Assembly: GCF_028583425.1 (NCBI RefSeq)
Contig: NC_072793.1
Coordinates: forward strand, 65,415,028 to 65,479,027
From: Eublepharis macularius
Lineage: Eukaryota > Chordata > Lepidosauria > Squamata > Eublepharidae
Direction: 5' to 3'
Length of the DNA stretch: 64,000 nt
Shown: in pieces, positions 1 to 11,440 of the stretch
How positions within the stretch are numbered: position 1 is the stretch's first letter
Layout: each line of letters opens with the position of its first letter
The notes under the pieces: model-generated
Told to the model about the DNA's origin: nothing
What the model saw: the letters and a program-made list of their open reading frames with translations, nothing else
Database searches by the model: none
Program-made: the position numbers and the translations under genes

Positions 1-159
1 TATGGGAGTTAGGGTTACCAGTCCCCCCACTCCGGCTGGGGAATCCCCTATTCCCACCCTCCGCCCCCCATCACTGCTTACCTGGCTGGTGGGGGAGTGC
101 GCCTGCTGAGGCATGCCTCCCTGAGTGGTGTATTGTTCTCCCACACTCCATTTGGCCCT

Positions 160-430
160 GAACAGGCCAAATTGGGCCTGTCTGGGGTCTTAATTAGCCT
201 GTTGTGAAGCAAGACACTTTCCAGGGTTGTCCTGGCAGTGTTCCCACAGTGGACCAAATTGGGTCCCAAACAGGCCAGATTTGGCCCACTGAGAGCTCAG
301 GAGCGCTTCCAGGAGGGCCTTGGAGAGCTCCTTTACTTCACAATGGGCCAATTTGGGTCCCAAATGGGTCCAGTTCAGTCCCAAATGGGCCGAAATCAGC
401 CTGCTGTGGAGCACAGGAGCGCTCCCAGGG
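160..430 (+). repeat. GC-rich dispersed repeat with internal sub-repeats
   Basis: CCAAATTGGGCCTG, CCAAATTGGGTCCCAAA and CCAATTTGGGTCCCAAATGGG recur at intervals of about 85-95 bp, with GGAGCGCT(T/C)CCA between them. It looks like an old tandem unit. I do not recognise the family and see no real gene in 1-540. Confidence 0.45.
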
Positions 431-1339
431 GGTGGCACATGCCTGTGTGATTGCACAGCCCCTCCCACCCAGAGTGTGCGCATGCAAGCACTTCAAGACA
501 GGTAAGTGCTAGATTTCCCACCTACCACCCGAATGGTAAGGGGACCCAGCAACTCTAACGGGAGGTAACAGCAGAGCATTTTGTCACAGATCACGCCCTT
601 TACTGGTTGCTCAGGCTAATCAGGCTATACTGCAGGCAGGTAGCCTTAAAGCTTGTTTTCTTAGTCTAGCTTCTGCCTTTCTTGGAATAACTGCTGCCTG
701 GAGGATCAGTCTTCTGCTTCTGAATACTATACTATGGGTGGAATCCTGTCGCTAGATGCCATTTTGTCTTTGTTCCCTGGACTTGAGATTCTGAAGCTCC
801 TGTTTGGACTTTGAGATCTATTTGAAAGGTAACATCTGGTTTAAGTTTGCAAGTTTTGAAGTGTATGCTAGCTTAGCTAATTAGCCTGTTGTTATTTTGC
901 TTCTCTTGGCTGCACATTTCTCTAATTTGTATTTTGTGCTCCTTTTAATCTATTAATTATACTTGGGTGGAGTTATTAAGTGTTATTGCTTCGATCTGAA
1001 TCTACTACCTTGGATCCACTAGCCATAAGCTGCACAAGTAATTGTTTCCTGGACTCCTCCTGTAAGGTGTCTACCTTATAGGGTGACTGCTGTCTGTTAA
1101 AACCCAGAGGACTTGAGACTTGCCTCTTGCTCTTGGTCGGGGGAATGTCACCCCTAGTGATGATCCAAAATTGAGGGCAATCAAGCCCTGGCCTTTTCAT
1201 ATTGCACAGGTGTCAAACTTATTCCTTGTCAAGTTAGTGAAAGCAAGATGAAGCTGTAGCTTCAAGCAGAGTATGTCTGCCACTTTTGGCTCCTGATTTT
1301 TAAGGAATAAACTTGGGATGTGGCCTTGATTCCTACTAG
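431..1339. other. No gene seen
   Basis: AT-rich sequence with short frames only. No recognised repeat. Confidence 0.5.
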
Positions 1340-1858
1340 GGTTGCATATACAAAGCATGTATATGCCCCTGTGCCTGCATGATGTTCTAACATCACATAC
1401 AAAGCCCTCCATGACCTTGGTCCCTCATATCTATGGAAGTGCCTCTTTCCCTATGCTCCAACATGGCAGCTTCACATGTGCACTGTGCACATGTGCCACT
1501 GTGCACAGGGGCAAAATCAATGACTGCCCATACATGCACATTCCCCGTTGTGGCCCCCAGCTGATGGAATGGCCTGCCTGACGAAGTTTGGAAAGTTCCT
1601 TCTCTTCTGGCTTTCTGCAAAACCAAATTATTGAGGAGGGATTTCATACACTGGTAATAGGCCTGTACTGTAAGGAAATGGTTCACATAGAAATGGTTCA
1701 GCTTTGATAAAAGCTGTTACTGTCATGTATGTCAGTCAAATTGCTTATTTCTGCAATCCTTAGTCTACTGTATTGTTTATTGAATGTCCCAGCTGTGTAA
1801 TCCGCCTTGAGTCTCAGTGAGAAAGGCGGCCTATAAATAATGTAAATAAATACCTATT
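1340..1858 (+). mobile_element. L2/CR1-clade LINE 3' end
   Basis: Remnant of the RT C-terminal frame (TCACATACAAAGCCCTCCAT, coding YKALHGLGPSYL in intact copies), then the 3' tail GTGTAATCCGCCTTGAGTCT and TAAATAAATA. The same tail occurs at 29760-29830, 49820-49840 and inverted at 17610-17645. Confidence 0.65.
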
Positions 1859-4381
1859 CACGTATTTCCTCTTTCAGCTATTATAGTTACATTTGCTTAC
1901 ACCATGTTATGCATTCTATCTTGAAAACACTTATGCGTCTTGCAAAAGTAACATGGAAATTGCCTCTGGCAAGCACCCTTCCCAAGGCATCAGAGATTCA
2001 ATGGTGAGGTGGTTTATGTCCTGGTTCTGTATGTACGCTTATCACAATTATGCATTCTCTTTTGTAGCCTGCTTGCATTTCTGATGTGTAAGAAGGAAGA
2101 TTTTTAAAACTCTGTAAGAAAGCTCTGATAAAGACTCACTGAAGAAAATGAAATGTGAAGCCTCTGAGCACATGGAAATCCCAAGAAGGTTATTTTCCTG
2201 CATGTCACCTACCATAGGAATTTACCTGGCTTCCCTTGTTAACTTGGGATTGCAGGTATGTGGTGCTCCTTAACAAGCTCCTGTCTGTTTAATTTCTCTC
2301 CGTTGTCTCTTTTAACTCCTTTGCGCATCCAAACAAGAAGATAAAAAGATGAGGCAGATAAAAGTTCCCTAGCATGGCTCTTCAGCTTGATCTGGTCTCT
2401 GGCTGCTGGCTGCCATCCTCTCTCAGTGTGACAGAGGAGAAACAAGCTGTCCAGACCACCAGGGACTCTATTTGCTGTTGCCTCATCATTAGCCATCACT
2501 CTCACTTCTAAAGCTTGCCAAACAATGACAAATGCTTGACACAGGGAGAATTTAAGTTAGGACATTTCTTTCTCCCTTGTGTCTGTGAGTTTTCTTTCTT
2601 TCTTTCTACAAATGGAGCTCAAAGATATCTTGCAAATACCTAACATACATATGCAGATGGCAGAAGAAATGGGCCAGTGTCACCAGATGCTGGTAGCCAG
2701 CCCCTCTCTGGATAGCTGTTCTTGAAGGAATAAGGATGTGAGCAAAAAACCGTTCATGGAATGCAGCAAAATGAAAGCAAAGGGCCTTATGGGGTGTTGA
2801 ATGGGATCTAGGATGGCACAAGCTGACCTTGTTATTAGTTGGTCAGGATGAGGAAGAGGTGACAAAGAAAGGATTCCCTATTCCATGTATTTTGAAGGGA
2901 ATTTGTGATTAATACATGTCTGTCAATATGTGCATCTTTCACAGCCTATTCAATGTGGGTGTATTGTGTGTGGTACTCAGTTTCCTGTCCTGCGTACAAA
3001 AAGTAACATGAGGAACTGGTTAAAATAAATGTACTGAGCAAGCATGTACAGGGTTCCTTGGAAAATCATCCTTACAGGAGCAGCTGCGTTTGTGGCAGAG
3101 AGATGACAGAAGGAGCTCTATCCCTTTACTCCTAGGCTTCCAGGTGCTCCATCATTTTGCTGTTTTTGCAACCAGGGAGCAAAATAAGAGGTCTGATAAG
3201 CAGCTAGGAGACTACCATACATAGATGTTGGACTGTGTTCAGCTTGATGGGCCATAAGCTGTGGATCACAAATGGACCCGCCATTCTCTGCTGAAAAGGG
3301 AAGTAGACCATAGCTTCCTCCACCTGTTGAAGAGTTCTGTGTAAATTTTAAAAAATCCTCTGCCAAGGACTCTTCCCCCCCCCTCTTCTCCCTCCACCTT
3401 TCTCACGTGCCTGGACCAAATGCTTCTTCAGCAGCTTCTCATGTGCCAGGAACACTGGGAACTGTAGTTTTCTGAGGATACCTGGCAGTATAGAGGCACT
3501 GAGAATGTTCCACATCCTTGAGCTCTTTAATTCTGGGGCATGGCTGTAGCAGCATTTATTTCAGGTGCTGGCAAGGAGAGGAAGAGGGAGGAAGAGAGAG
3601 CCGTCTCCCTTTTTTTCTGCTGTCACTACCAGAGCAGTCACTACAACAACAGGGCAGGAGAAGCAAGAAGTTCTTCCCTTCAAGCTAGAGACCAGTTGGG
3701 TGTAGGAAGTAGCTAGTGCTTCCTTTAAATTGGGATAATTTTGTTTGTCTTGAAGGAGGCACTGTTTGAGCAGTGGTAGCAATAGAGCTCCAGCCTTTCT
3801 TGGATAAAACTGATTAACTAGGTCCATTTTAATCTAGTTTGTAGGCAGATTGTGGAATGCAAATTGCCCTGTAGTCAGTGGTGCTGGAGGACAACTGCTC
3901 AACCTTGTGGCATTTGTAGCACAGGATTCTGAAGGGCTCCATGTTCCTCCCTCCATGCAGCTAAAGATCTACCTGAAACCACCGTGAAAGCTCCCCTGTG
4001 GAAATTTCATCCAGTCATGCAGTTGAACACCTGTTCAAGGTGACCACTGGCAAAGTGGTGGGTTCAATGAGGACTAATAAACAGTAACTCATACTAGACA
4101 AGACTGAGATTCTGTATAGCCAATAAAATCAGCCTGTTATGGATGGGAATTGAACTTCTCCTAGAGCAGTCATCTTTGATCTCCCCAGACCTGTGATCCA
4201 CCTTTAACACGAGGCTGTGGCATGGGTCCATGGAGCTGCCATCCTATGGCAAGACATCACATGCCATCAGTCCATCGACAGGAAGATAAGGAGTCAGAGT
4301 CTCCAAACCTGCACTGACTACAAAAGAATTGTCTCCATTGCTGAGTGACCTTACCTCACCATCCTGCTGCTTCTTTCACTG
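1859..4381. other. Intergenic, no gene seen
   Basis: Frames under 90 codons with no domain. A poly-C run is at about 3377-3385. No repeat family was delimited up to the DIRS border. Confidence 0.5.
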
Positions 4382-4564
4382 ATCGTCTTCGTCCTTCTGT
4401 GCAGCCCCACATTGGGACTGCGCAGGCGCAGGCCGGCCGCGGAAAAGATTTTTCTAGCTTTAGAGATGTGAAGGGGACGTTCGGATCCACCGCGCATGCG
4501 CGCCGGTGTTCCCGCCAATTTTGAATGCATATATATCCGAACGTCCCCGGCATTCCCTCAGTTC
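4382..4564 (+). repeat. DIRS left inverted terminal repeat
   Basis: This 183-bp repeat is the reverse complement of 8744-8927 with few mismatches (differences cluster in the outermost 30 bp). It begins ATCGTC and contains a CpG-rich core with the GCGCATGCGC palindrome. As the 5' end it probably contains the element's promoter. Confidence 0.9.
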
Positions 4565-4701
4565 CTTTTTCACCGCCGTTCGAAAAGGTTCTTCACTAGC
4601 ATTATTTGTCTCTTCGGAGTTATCCATCGTTCGTTCTCTCAGTCTCTCTTCGGAGTTCTGGTCGGTATCTTTCCCCTGTCAGTCGGGAGGTACCGTTCAC
4701 T

Positions 4702-6843
4702 ATGTCTCAGACGTCTTTGTTTAAGAAGTGTCTGAAATGCGGCACTAAAATGACGCACTCGGACGGCCATGAGCTCTGCCTCATCTGCCTGGGCGAGGGG
4801 CATGTCGTGGAGCGTTGTTCTATTTGTATGTCCTTCACTCCGAAGGCAAGGGGTGATCGGAAGGCCAGGCTCCGTGCCTTCTTGTGGGATGCCAACCTTC
4901 TCCCCCCCAAGCCATCGGGCTCATCGGGAGATAGGCCCCGCTCCGCCGCTCTTTCACCGGCGCCGTCTCGTAAGTCGCCAGAGCCGCTTCAGTCGGAACC
5001 GACGGGGCAGCCCGTTCCGGAGGCCCGGTCTGACTCCGGTTCCGGGGATCGTCCTTCGAGCCAGAAGGCCAAGAAGCGTTCCTCGTCCAAGCCAAGGTCC
5101 TCCTCCAAGGCTTCGGCTACAGGGGCTGCTTCGGAGCCCCCGCCGAAAAAGGCCAAGGCAAAGTCGAAAGCCAAAGGCCGTGCACCGTCCCCGGCTCCGT
5201 CTGTGTGACCTGGTACTCCGGCCGAACCGGTCCTGATACCCGACGATGTGGTGAGTCTCCACACCCCGTCGCCTCCCTGCATGCCTCCTCCATCGGTTCC
5301 GGAGGAATTCCTGCCGTTCCCGTCTTTCTCGGGGCCGTTCCAACCCTTCGAGCGCTCCCTGCCGTCCTCCCCGGCGCCTTCGGAGGCCTCCATTCCGATG
5401 CCGTCTACTTCGTCGGTTCCGACACCATTTCGCTGGCCTGCCCCGATGCCTGCTCCTCTGCCTCCTTGTCAGCCTGTCCCGGGAGTTGGGAACATGGCCT
5501 CCTGGCAGGATTTCGTGGCCTGGTTTCAGCAGTCCGTGCCCTTCCTGCAGCGCGCTTCGATTCCGCAGCCTTCCATTCCGACTCAGCCGGTCGGGCTCCC
5601 TGCGTCTGCTCCTCCAGCGGATATCCTTCTCCATCCTTCGGTTCCTGTGGCTCATCCATCGGCTCCGGGCGATCGCCGGACTTCGGTTCCGACGCAGACA
5701 TCGCCGGAATTTTCGGATTCCGAGGATGAGGAGGGTCTGGCCTCACCGTCGGAGTGTTCTTCGGATGGTCCTTCTGACCCTTCCCTGGATGACACCGTGG
5801 GTGAACTCCGTTCGTCGTCCCCGAACGACGACTACAGAGTGTTCTCCGAGCAGATGGTGAGAATGGCTGCCGCTCTGGAGATTGACGTTTCCTCCACAAC
5901 CCCCAAGCCGAAAAGCAAGCTGCTAGAGGCGCTGTATTCTGGGTCCCCCGCATCGGTGGCGTTTCCCCCCGTGGAGGATTTCGTAGACAACGCTCTTACG
6001 ATCTGGCAGACTCCGGCGTCCCTGCCGGCGACAGCAAAAAAGGTGGAGAGGTACTACCGTCTGAAACAGGACGACTGCCCGTACCTCTTCACTCACCCTA
6101 AGCCCTCTTCCATCGTGGCTGAGGAAGGTCAAGCTCGGTTCCGTTCTGGTTCCTCGTCGGCCCCGGCAGACCGAGAAGGCAGGAAACTGGATGGCATGGG
6201 CAGGAAACTCTACTCGTCCGCGTCCTTGGGATTCCGTATTGCCAACTTCCAGGCCATAATGGGATCCTACAATTTGTTCCTATGGAAACGGCTGTCCTCT
6301 TACCTTTCCGATCTCCCCGAGGATCGCCGCCACTTGGTGAAGGCCCTTCAAGCTGAGGCCATAAGGCTGTCAAAACAGCAGATGACAGCGGGCAAGGACG
6401 CTGCCGACTCTGCGGCGCGCACGATGGCGACTTCGGTGGTCCTGCGTCGGCACGCATGGCTTCGGTCTACGGCCCTGCCGCCAGAGAAGAAGGCGAAAGT
6501 GGAGGATTTCCCATTCGAGGGGCCCCAGCTCTTCTCGGAGAAGACGGATTAATCCCTTTCCCTGATGAAGAAAAATCAGCAGACAGCAAAGTCCCTGGGA
6601 GTCGCCCCCTCAGCTCCGCCGTCGGGTCCGAGGTATCGTTATGGTCGGTTCCGATCCTACCAGACCCCTTACCAGCCTTACCAGCAGCGTCAAGGGCGAT
6701 TCTTCTCGGGCCAGTCCTATGGCCAGCAGTCCTATTCTACCCAGCAGCATCATTCTTTCAGGCGCTCCGGTTGGTCCAAGGGCAGGCAACAGCCCTCCTC
6801 ACCTAAGCCTTCAACCTCTGTGCAGAAGCCCTCGGTCTTCTGA
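4702..6843 (+). pseudogene. DIRS gag-like frame with in-frame stops
   Basis: The frame starts at ATG 4702 (MSQTSLFKKC), close behind the left repeat. An N-terminal Cys/His cluster (CLKC ... CLIC ... CSIC, about residues 10-42) suggests zinc binding. A Ser/Pro/Lys-rich basic region follows. The 5248-6552 part has a DIRS gag-like acidic and helical region ending LFSEKTD. A Tyr/Gln/Arg-rich tail runs 6565-6843. The frame is interrupted by TGA at 5206-5208 and TAA at 6550-6552, and ends at TGA 6841. All pieces are in the same frame, so the stops look like point mutations rather than real gene borders. The presumed role is packaging element RNA. Confidence 0.8.
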
Positions 6844-7707
6844 CTAAGCCTGAACGCTCCCCAGTTGGCCTCTGAGGACACTCCCTCTTCTGCCCGGTTC
6901 TTGGACAGGCTTCGGCCTTTTTTGCCCTGTTGGCAACTTGTTACCTCTGACACTTGGGTCCTGTCTATTGTGGCCCATGGTTACAAATTGATGTTTACCG
7001 ATGCACCTCCCCTTTCTCTCCCTCCCCGTTATTCTCCATGTTGTGATGTTGTGTTGTTCAATAATGTTGTGGAGTTGGTTAACAAAGGTGCTGTCCGGGT
7101 GGTCAATGTTGCTACTTCCCCTTGGGGATTCTACTCACGATACTTCCTTGTGGATAAGAAGGATGGAGGTTCTCGGCCCATATTGGACCTTAGGGGCCTC
7201 AACGGGTATTTGAAGGTTGAAAAGTTTCAGATGCTGACCCTGGCACGGGTCATAGAGCTCCTGGAGGTGGGCGTCTGGTTAGCCATTCTAGACTTGAAAG
7301 ACGCCTACTTCCACATTTCCATCTTCGAGGGCCACAGGAAATACCTGCGGTTTGTCTATGGGGATTCTGTATATGAATATACGGTGTTGCCCTTTGGGCT
7401 GGCCTCTGCACCCAGGGTTTTCACGAAGTGCATGGCCACCGTGGTGGCATACCTACGGTCCAGTGGTTGCTTTATCTACCCGTACCTGGATGACTGGCTC
7501 CTGGTGGGACCCTCGGCTGATTCCCTCCAGGCCCATATTGCCCTCACTTTATCTGTGCTGGCTAGGTTGGGCTTGGTGGTTAATGGGGATAAGTCTGTCC
7601 TGACTCCGGGCACAGCCATTAGGTTTATTGGGGTTCACTTCGATTCTCTGCAGGGCAGGGCCTACCTGCCCCCGGATCGCTCCTGTATTTGTGCTCGCAG
7701 GGTCTAG
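6844..7707 (+). pseudogene. DIRS reverse transcriptase, truncated C-terminally
   Basis: The frame is open from directly after the gag stop, and no ATG opens it. It encodes the DIRS motif GYKLMF near the start, then PILDLRGLN, the catalytic LAILDLKDAYFHI (motif A Asp), VLPFGLASAP (motif B), YPYLDDWLL (YLDD motif C) and IRFIGVHFD. It ends in an out-of-register tail (CICARRV) at 7707. The family normally continues into RNase H and a Dam-like methyltransferase region; here the frame meets the recombinase after only about 290 codons. It shares a frame with gag, whereas these ORFs usually overlap in different frames. Confidence 0.88.
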
Positions 7708-8546
7708 CCTTCTCGAGCGTTAAAGTCCACATGGCTGCAATCTCTGCTTTCCATGAGCAGATTGATGGGAAGACCGTTTTTACCCACTGGCTTTCCAAGC
7801 AGTTCCTGAAGGGCCTGTTCAAGACCTTCCCTCCTAGGCCCCCCCCCCCCGTTCCTCAATGGAGTCTGTCCCTGGTTCTCTCCCAACTAATGCTCCGGCC
7901 CTTTGAGCCTCTGTCCACTTGTCCCCTGCCTTTGCTCACACAAAAGGTGGCCTTTCTGGTGGCGGTCACGTCCTCTAGACGTGTTGGGGAGTTGTCTGCC
8001 CTGCGGTGTGACCCTCCCTTCCTGCAGTTTTTCCCTGGTACGGTCATGCTCCACACTAGCATGGAGTTTCTACCCAAGGTGGTCTCAAAGTTTCACCTGC
8101 AGCAAAAGGTGTTTCTCCCTTCCTTTTTTCCAACACCCTCATCCCCAGGGGAATGGGCACTGCACACGTTGGATGTAAAACGTGCTTTATTGTTTTATTT
8201 ACATCGCACCAAATGTTTCAGGAAGTCTCCTGCCCTGTTTTTGTGTTACTCTGGGCCTCGTAAGGGCTCACCTGCTTCTGCCCAGTCCATCTCTCGCTGG
8301 ATTGTGTCTACCATTAAACTCTGTTATCTGCAAGCTGGAGTCCAATGCCCTTTGTTGGTTACTGCTCACTCCACTCGAGCGCAAGCTGCTTCTGCTGCCT
8401 TCCTGCGAGGAGTGCCGCTCCGGGACGTCTGCCAAGCTGCGACCTGGTCCACTGCAGACACTTTCATCAAACATTATTCTGTGGACGTGAATGCACGGCG
8501 TGACTCAGCTGTTGGCACGGCTGTCCTGCATTCTTTGTTCAAGTAG
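7680..8546 (+). pseudogene. DIRS tyrosine recombinase, N-terminally truncated
   Basis: The frame is a different one from RT and has no ATG near its start. It begins within the SAM-like core-binding region (GLAFSSVKVHMAAISAFH). The catalytic residues of the family are present: Arg in SSRRVGELSAL, the His-x-x-Arg box in HSTRAQAASAAFLRG, and the Tyr nucleophile in WSTADTFIKHYSVDV. The stop at 8546 lies just before the internal complementary region. The catalytic domain is intact with no internal stop, but the start has been removed by the deletion at about 7665-7685. Its role is integrating the circular DNA intermediate. Confidence 0.88.
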
Positions 8547-8588
8547 ACACTCACACCCGCCCCCATTGGTGAGATGCTAGTTATTCTC

Positions 8589-8681
8589 CCAATGTGGTGC
8601 TGCACAGAAGGACGAAGACGATAAACAGGGTTTCTCACCTGTAACTGTTGATCGTCGAGTCTCTTCTGTGCAGACACACAT
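8589..8681 (+). repeat. DIRS internal complementary region
   Basis: 8589-8622 is the reverse complement of the left outer end (4382-4415) with one mismatch. 8623-8681 is the reverse complement of the right outer end (about 8896-8954), essentially perfect. The two outer ends therefore meet at 8622/8623, which fixes the element boundaries at 4382 and 8954. In the accepted DIRS model this region templates repair and joining of the ends into a circle. Confidence 0.92.
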
Positions 8682-8743
8682 TCCCTCCCACCTACCCCGC
8701 TGTGAGTGCTTGGTTAACTGAGTTTTTCTCCGGCGGCTCAGGT

Positions 8744-8954
8744 GAACTGAGGGAATGCCAGGGACGTTCGGATATATATGCATTCAAAATTGGCGGGAAC
8801 ACCGGCGCGCATGCGCGGTGGATCTGAACGTCCCCTTCACATCTCTAAAGCTAGAAAAATCTTTTCCGCGGCCGGCCTGCGCCTGCACAGTCCCAATGTG
8901 TGTCTGCACAGAAGAGACTCGACGATCAACAGTTACAGGTGAGAAACCCTGTTT
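8744..8954 (+). repeat. DIRS right inverted terminal repeat with terminal extension
   Basis: 8744-8927 is the inverted copy of the left repeat. 8928-8954 is a right-end-only extension ending CCCTGTTT. The extension is found again, complemented, at 8623-8650 in the internal complementary region. Confidence 0.9.
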
Positions 8955-9415
8955 TTCTATCTCATGCTCTGTATATAAATGAAATAGTTATATAGTTCTT
9001 TCAAAAACAGCAACAAATGGTGGCTCCCTAGGGGCTTGTTAGGGGAGGCAAGGCTGAAGCACCCTAGCTAACTAGCCGCGGTTCTCATGGGAAGGTGGTA
9101 GATGCTCCTAGCAGTGTAGGAGCGGGGTGAAAACTGAAAAAGTCCATTATGGATCTTGCTTCTGGCTTTGGCATTTGCTTTTAGCCTTTGTACGCTCTAT
9201 TCTGTGGGTCCTTTTTGAGGTCCTTAAGGATTATAACTTTGATGCCTTGGACTCAAACTGAATGCTGTTTAGGAATGCTGTATTGAACCTACAAGTTACC
9301 ATCATGGCTTAGAATGGCAAAAAGATTCAGCCAGTAAGTATGGTGTAGGTTTTAGTTAGTTTTACTGTTTCATCTGTCCTTTTGCACACTTTCTAATATA
9401 CAGCCTTTTATGCAC

Positions 9416-10062
9416 AGTTTTAATTAAATAGAAAAGAGTCCAGTAGCACCTTTAAGACTAACCAACTTACTGTAGCATAAGCTTTCGAGAACCACAGTTC
9501 TCTTCATCATGGAGGGTATGAAGAAACTGGTCAGATATGTAAAGGTGGTGAGGGAAGGGGGGAGTAGATGCAATCAGCAGCTTCTGATAATGAGATCAGT
9601 TTGCTTCTGATAATGAAATCGGTTTCTGCTGAACTACGGTGATCTTTAAGTCCCTGATGGAATGTCCTGGTAGACTGAAGTGTTGTCCCACTGGTTTCTG
9701 GATGTTGCCATTTGCTTTTAAAAATCTTTCAAAAACAAAATCCAATGGGAAGCTGCTGAATTGGAATTCATAAGTAGATTTGACTCAGTCAGACTTGGAT
9801 TGAATAGAGACTATGAATGGTTCTCATTATCAGAAGTAACTAATTTCATTATCAGAAGCTACTGATTGCATCTACTCCCCCCTCCCCTCTCCACCTATAT
9901 ATATCTGACCAGTTTCTTCATACCCTCCATGCATCTGATGAAGAGAACTGTGATTCTCGAAAGCTTATGCTACAGTAAGTTGGTTAGTCTTAAAGGTGCC
10001 ACCGGACTCTTTTCTATTTTGCTACAGACTAACACAGCTAACTCCTCTGAGTTTTAATTAAA
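9416..10062 (+). mobile_element. Palindromic Penelope-like retroelement copy with 13-bp target duplications
   Basis: The sequence AGTTTTAATTAAA occurs at 9416-9428 and 10050-10062, flanking a 621-bp unit. The two halves are inverted copies (left arm about 9429-9610, right arm about 9840-10017) separated by about 230 bp. The unit ends with a single-copy tail (CTACAGACTAACACAGCTAA...). The right arm carries a hammerhead-like core at 9931-9970. No protein is encoded. Assignment to Penelope-like elements is an inference from inverted copies, variable target duplications and the ribozyme motif. Confidence 0.7.
9931..9970 (+). ncRNA. Hammerhead-ribozyme-like motif (minimal type I)
   Basis: CTGATGA at 9935-9941, one extra A, stem II GAGAA/TTCTC (9943-9947 with 9954-9958), then GAAA at 9959-9962. 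The following GC-TT allows a 2-bp stem III (A-U, G-C) with cleavage after U9966. The flanking GCAT (9931-9934) and ATGC (9967-9970) pair as stem I. The extra nucleotide before stem II departs from the textbook core. Activity is untested. Confidence 0.5.
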
Positions 10063-10499
10063 ATATTCTTCATAACTGTGTGGTGTTTCTTTGATTCTTG
10101 GCTTCAACCTAAATCAGTGCCCAGACCAGTTTGGCCCAGATACCTTTGTAACTCTTTCGTGGAAGTCTCAGCATTGCTGACTCCCAGGTAATGCCTGATA
10201 AGACCAGAGGATCCCCACCCCCCAGTCTCACTGCCAGGACTAGTTGGGGAAAATGGTGGCAGCCCTACCCCTGCTGTGTTCAGGGATTCTCTGCTAGGAT
10301 TGGGAAGTTAACCCCCAGTTCTGCTGACCTCCCCTGACCAGTGGCCCCCCCTGGTTCCCTTTATGAAACCACTGCCCCAGAAGAAGTTTCACTGGTTAGG
10401 GGTTTACAGATAGCAGGTTTCCTTTGTAACTTGTATTGCATTTGCCTTGCTTAGGATACAGCATTGGATGAGGCCTATCCTTAATAAGCAAAACATAGC

Positions 10500-10720
10500 T
10501 ACAGTTAGGTTCTGATTGCATCCTGATTAGACTATTGCAATGTGGTTTGTGTGGGGCTGCCCTTGAAGATTGTTCAGAAGCTACAATTAGTGCAAACTAC
10601 AGCAGCAAGATTGCTCACTGTCACAGGTTATAGAGAGAAAATCCTGCAAATTTTATGAAAGTTTCACTGTTCACTTCTGGACAAAATTGAAGGTGCTGGT
10701 TATTATCTTAAAAATAAAAC
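10500..10720 (+). mobile_element. L2/CR1-clade LINE RT fragment
   Basis: Degraded translation resembling LDYCNVV..GLPLK..QKLQLVQTTAARLL. It is part of the conserved C-terminal stretch of this LINE group; no open frame survives. Confidence 0.55.
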
Positions 10721-10735
10721 ACCAAACAGTCTAAG

Positions 10736-11440
10736 ACCAACTGTGCGATCCTGGGGTGTGTGTGGAAGGTGTACAGGGAGAGAACTAAGGTTTACATGGC
10801 ATAAATGGCACATGTGGATGTAACCCCCTCTTTGCCAGCAGTCGCTCATGGTACACTACTGCTGACAGGGCGCCATCAGTGGGCATGCTTGGTGGCCAGA
10901 CAGATGCTCAGAAGGGGCAAGGGAGCACTGACAGGTAAGAAGGAGGTGGGGCTGCAGCTATTCTGGTTCTCTGATTTGTGCCACTTGCCTCCCCACACCT
11001 GAGCCTTCCTGAACACCAGCCTCTGCAGGTGAGGCTTGCCTGTGGGAGGGCGGGGGGGGGGGGCTCTGCTGCCAGAAGGAGCAGGTGTCCAATGGCATCT
11101 TGGAGCCCCATCCAGATTCCCTGCCCCCTTTCCCCCCTCAATGTAACTTCAGGAAGTGGGGTGGGAATTGAAGTGTGGCCCATGTATGTCTGGAGGAGCG
11201 GGGAGCGGGCACCACTGAGGACTCTCATTCTCTGACAGACTGAGCTGTTGGCATCTGATAAGCCAGGCAGATGACTGCTGCGTGCGGGGGAAGGGGGAGG
11301 TTGCTGCTGGGAGGTGGGGGATGTGGAGCAACTTCTTGGGATCTCTGGGGCTCCTCCTCCGGGAGGATGGACCCACCCTCCTTTTCACTGTTTGCAGAGG
11401 CAGGGATGGACTTGGGAAATCTGGTGTGGGGAGGGAGTAG
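10736..11440 (-). mobile_element. Copy of the 58.6-61.1 kb element family, partial
   Basis: Its reverse complement matches 59430-59690 (for example CATCCCTGCCTCTGCAAAC against CATCCCTGCTTCCGCAAAT). 10905-10950 matches the inverse of 60340-60390 (GAGCACTGACAGGTAAGAAG). The left end TGTGCGATCCTGGGG resembles the terminal motif. Confidence 0.5.

Larger units (their letters stand above)
4382..8954 (+). mobile_element. DIRS-type tyrosine-recombinase retrotransposon, internally deleted (about 4.57 kb)
   Basis: Gag-like, reverse transcriptase and tyrosine recombinase frames lie in order between inverted terminal repeats (4382-4564 and 8744-8927). The right end carries an extra 27 nt or so (to 8954) absent from the left. 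An internal region at 8589-8681 is complementary to both outer ends, side by side. This split arrangement is diagnostic of DIRS elements, which replicate through a circular intermediate and integrate by recombinase without target duplication. None is seen here: the flanks are ...ttcactg and ttctatctc.... RNase H, methyltransferase and the recombinase N-terminus are missing, so the copy could not be autonomous. Confidence 0.93.

Noticed and set aside
4954..5953. Minus-strand frames of 130-230 codons inside the DIRS element
   Set aside because: They are antisense shadows of the GC-rich gag frame, rich in Arg and Gly with no domain.
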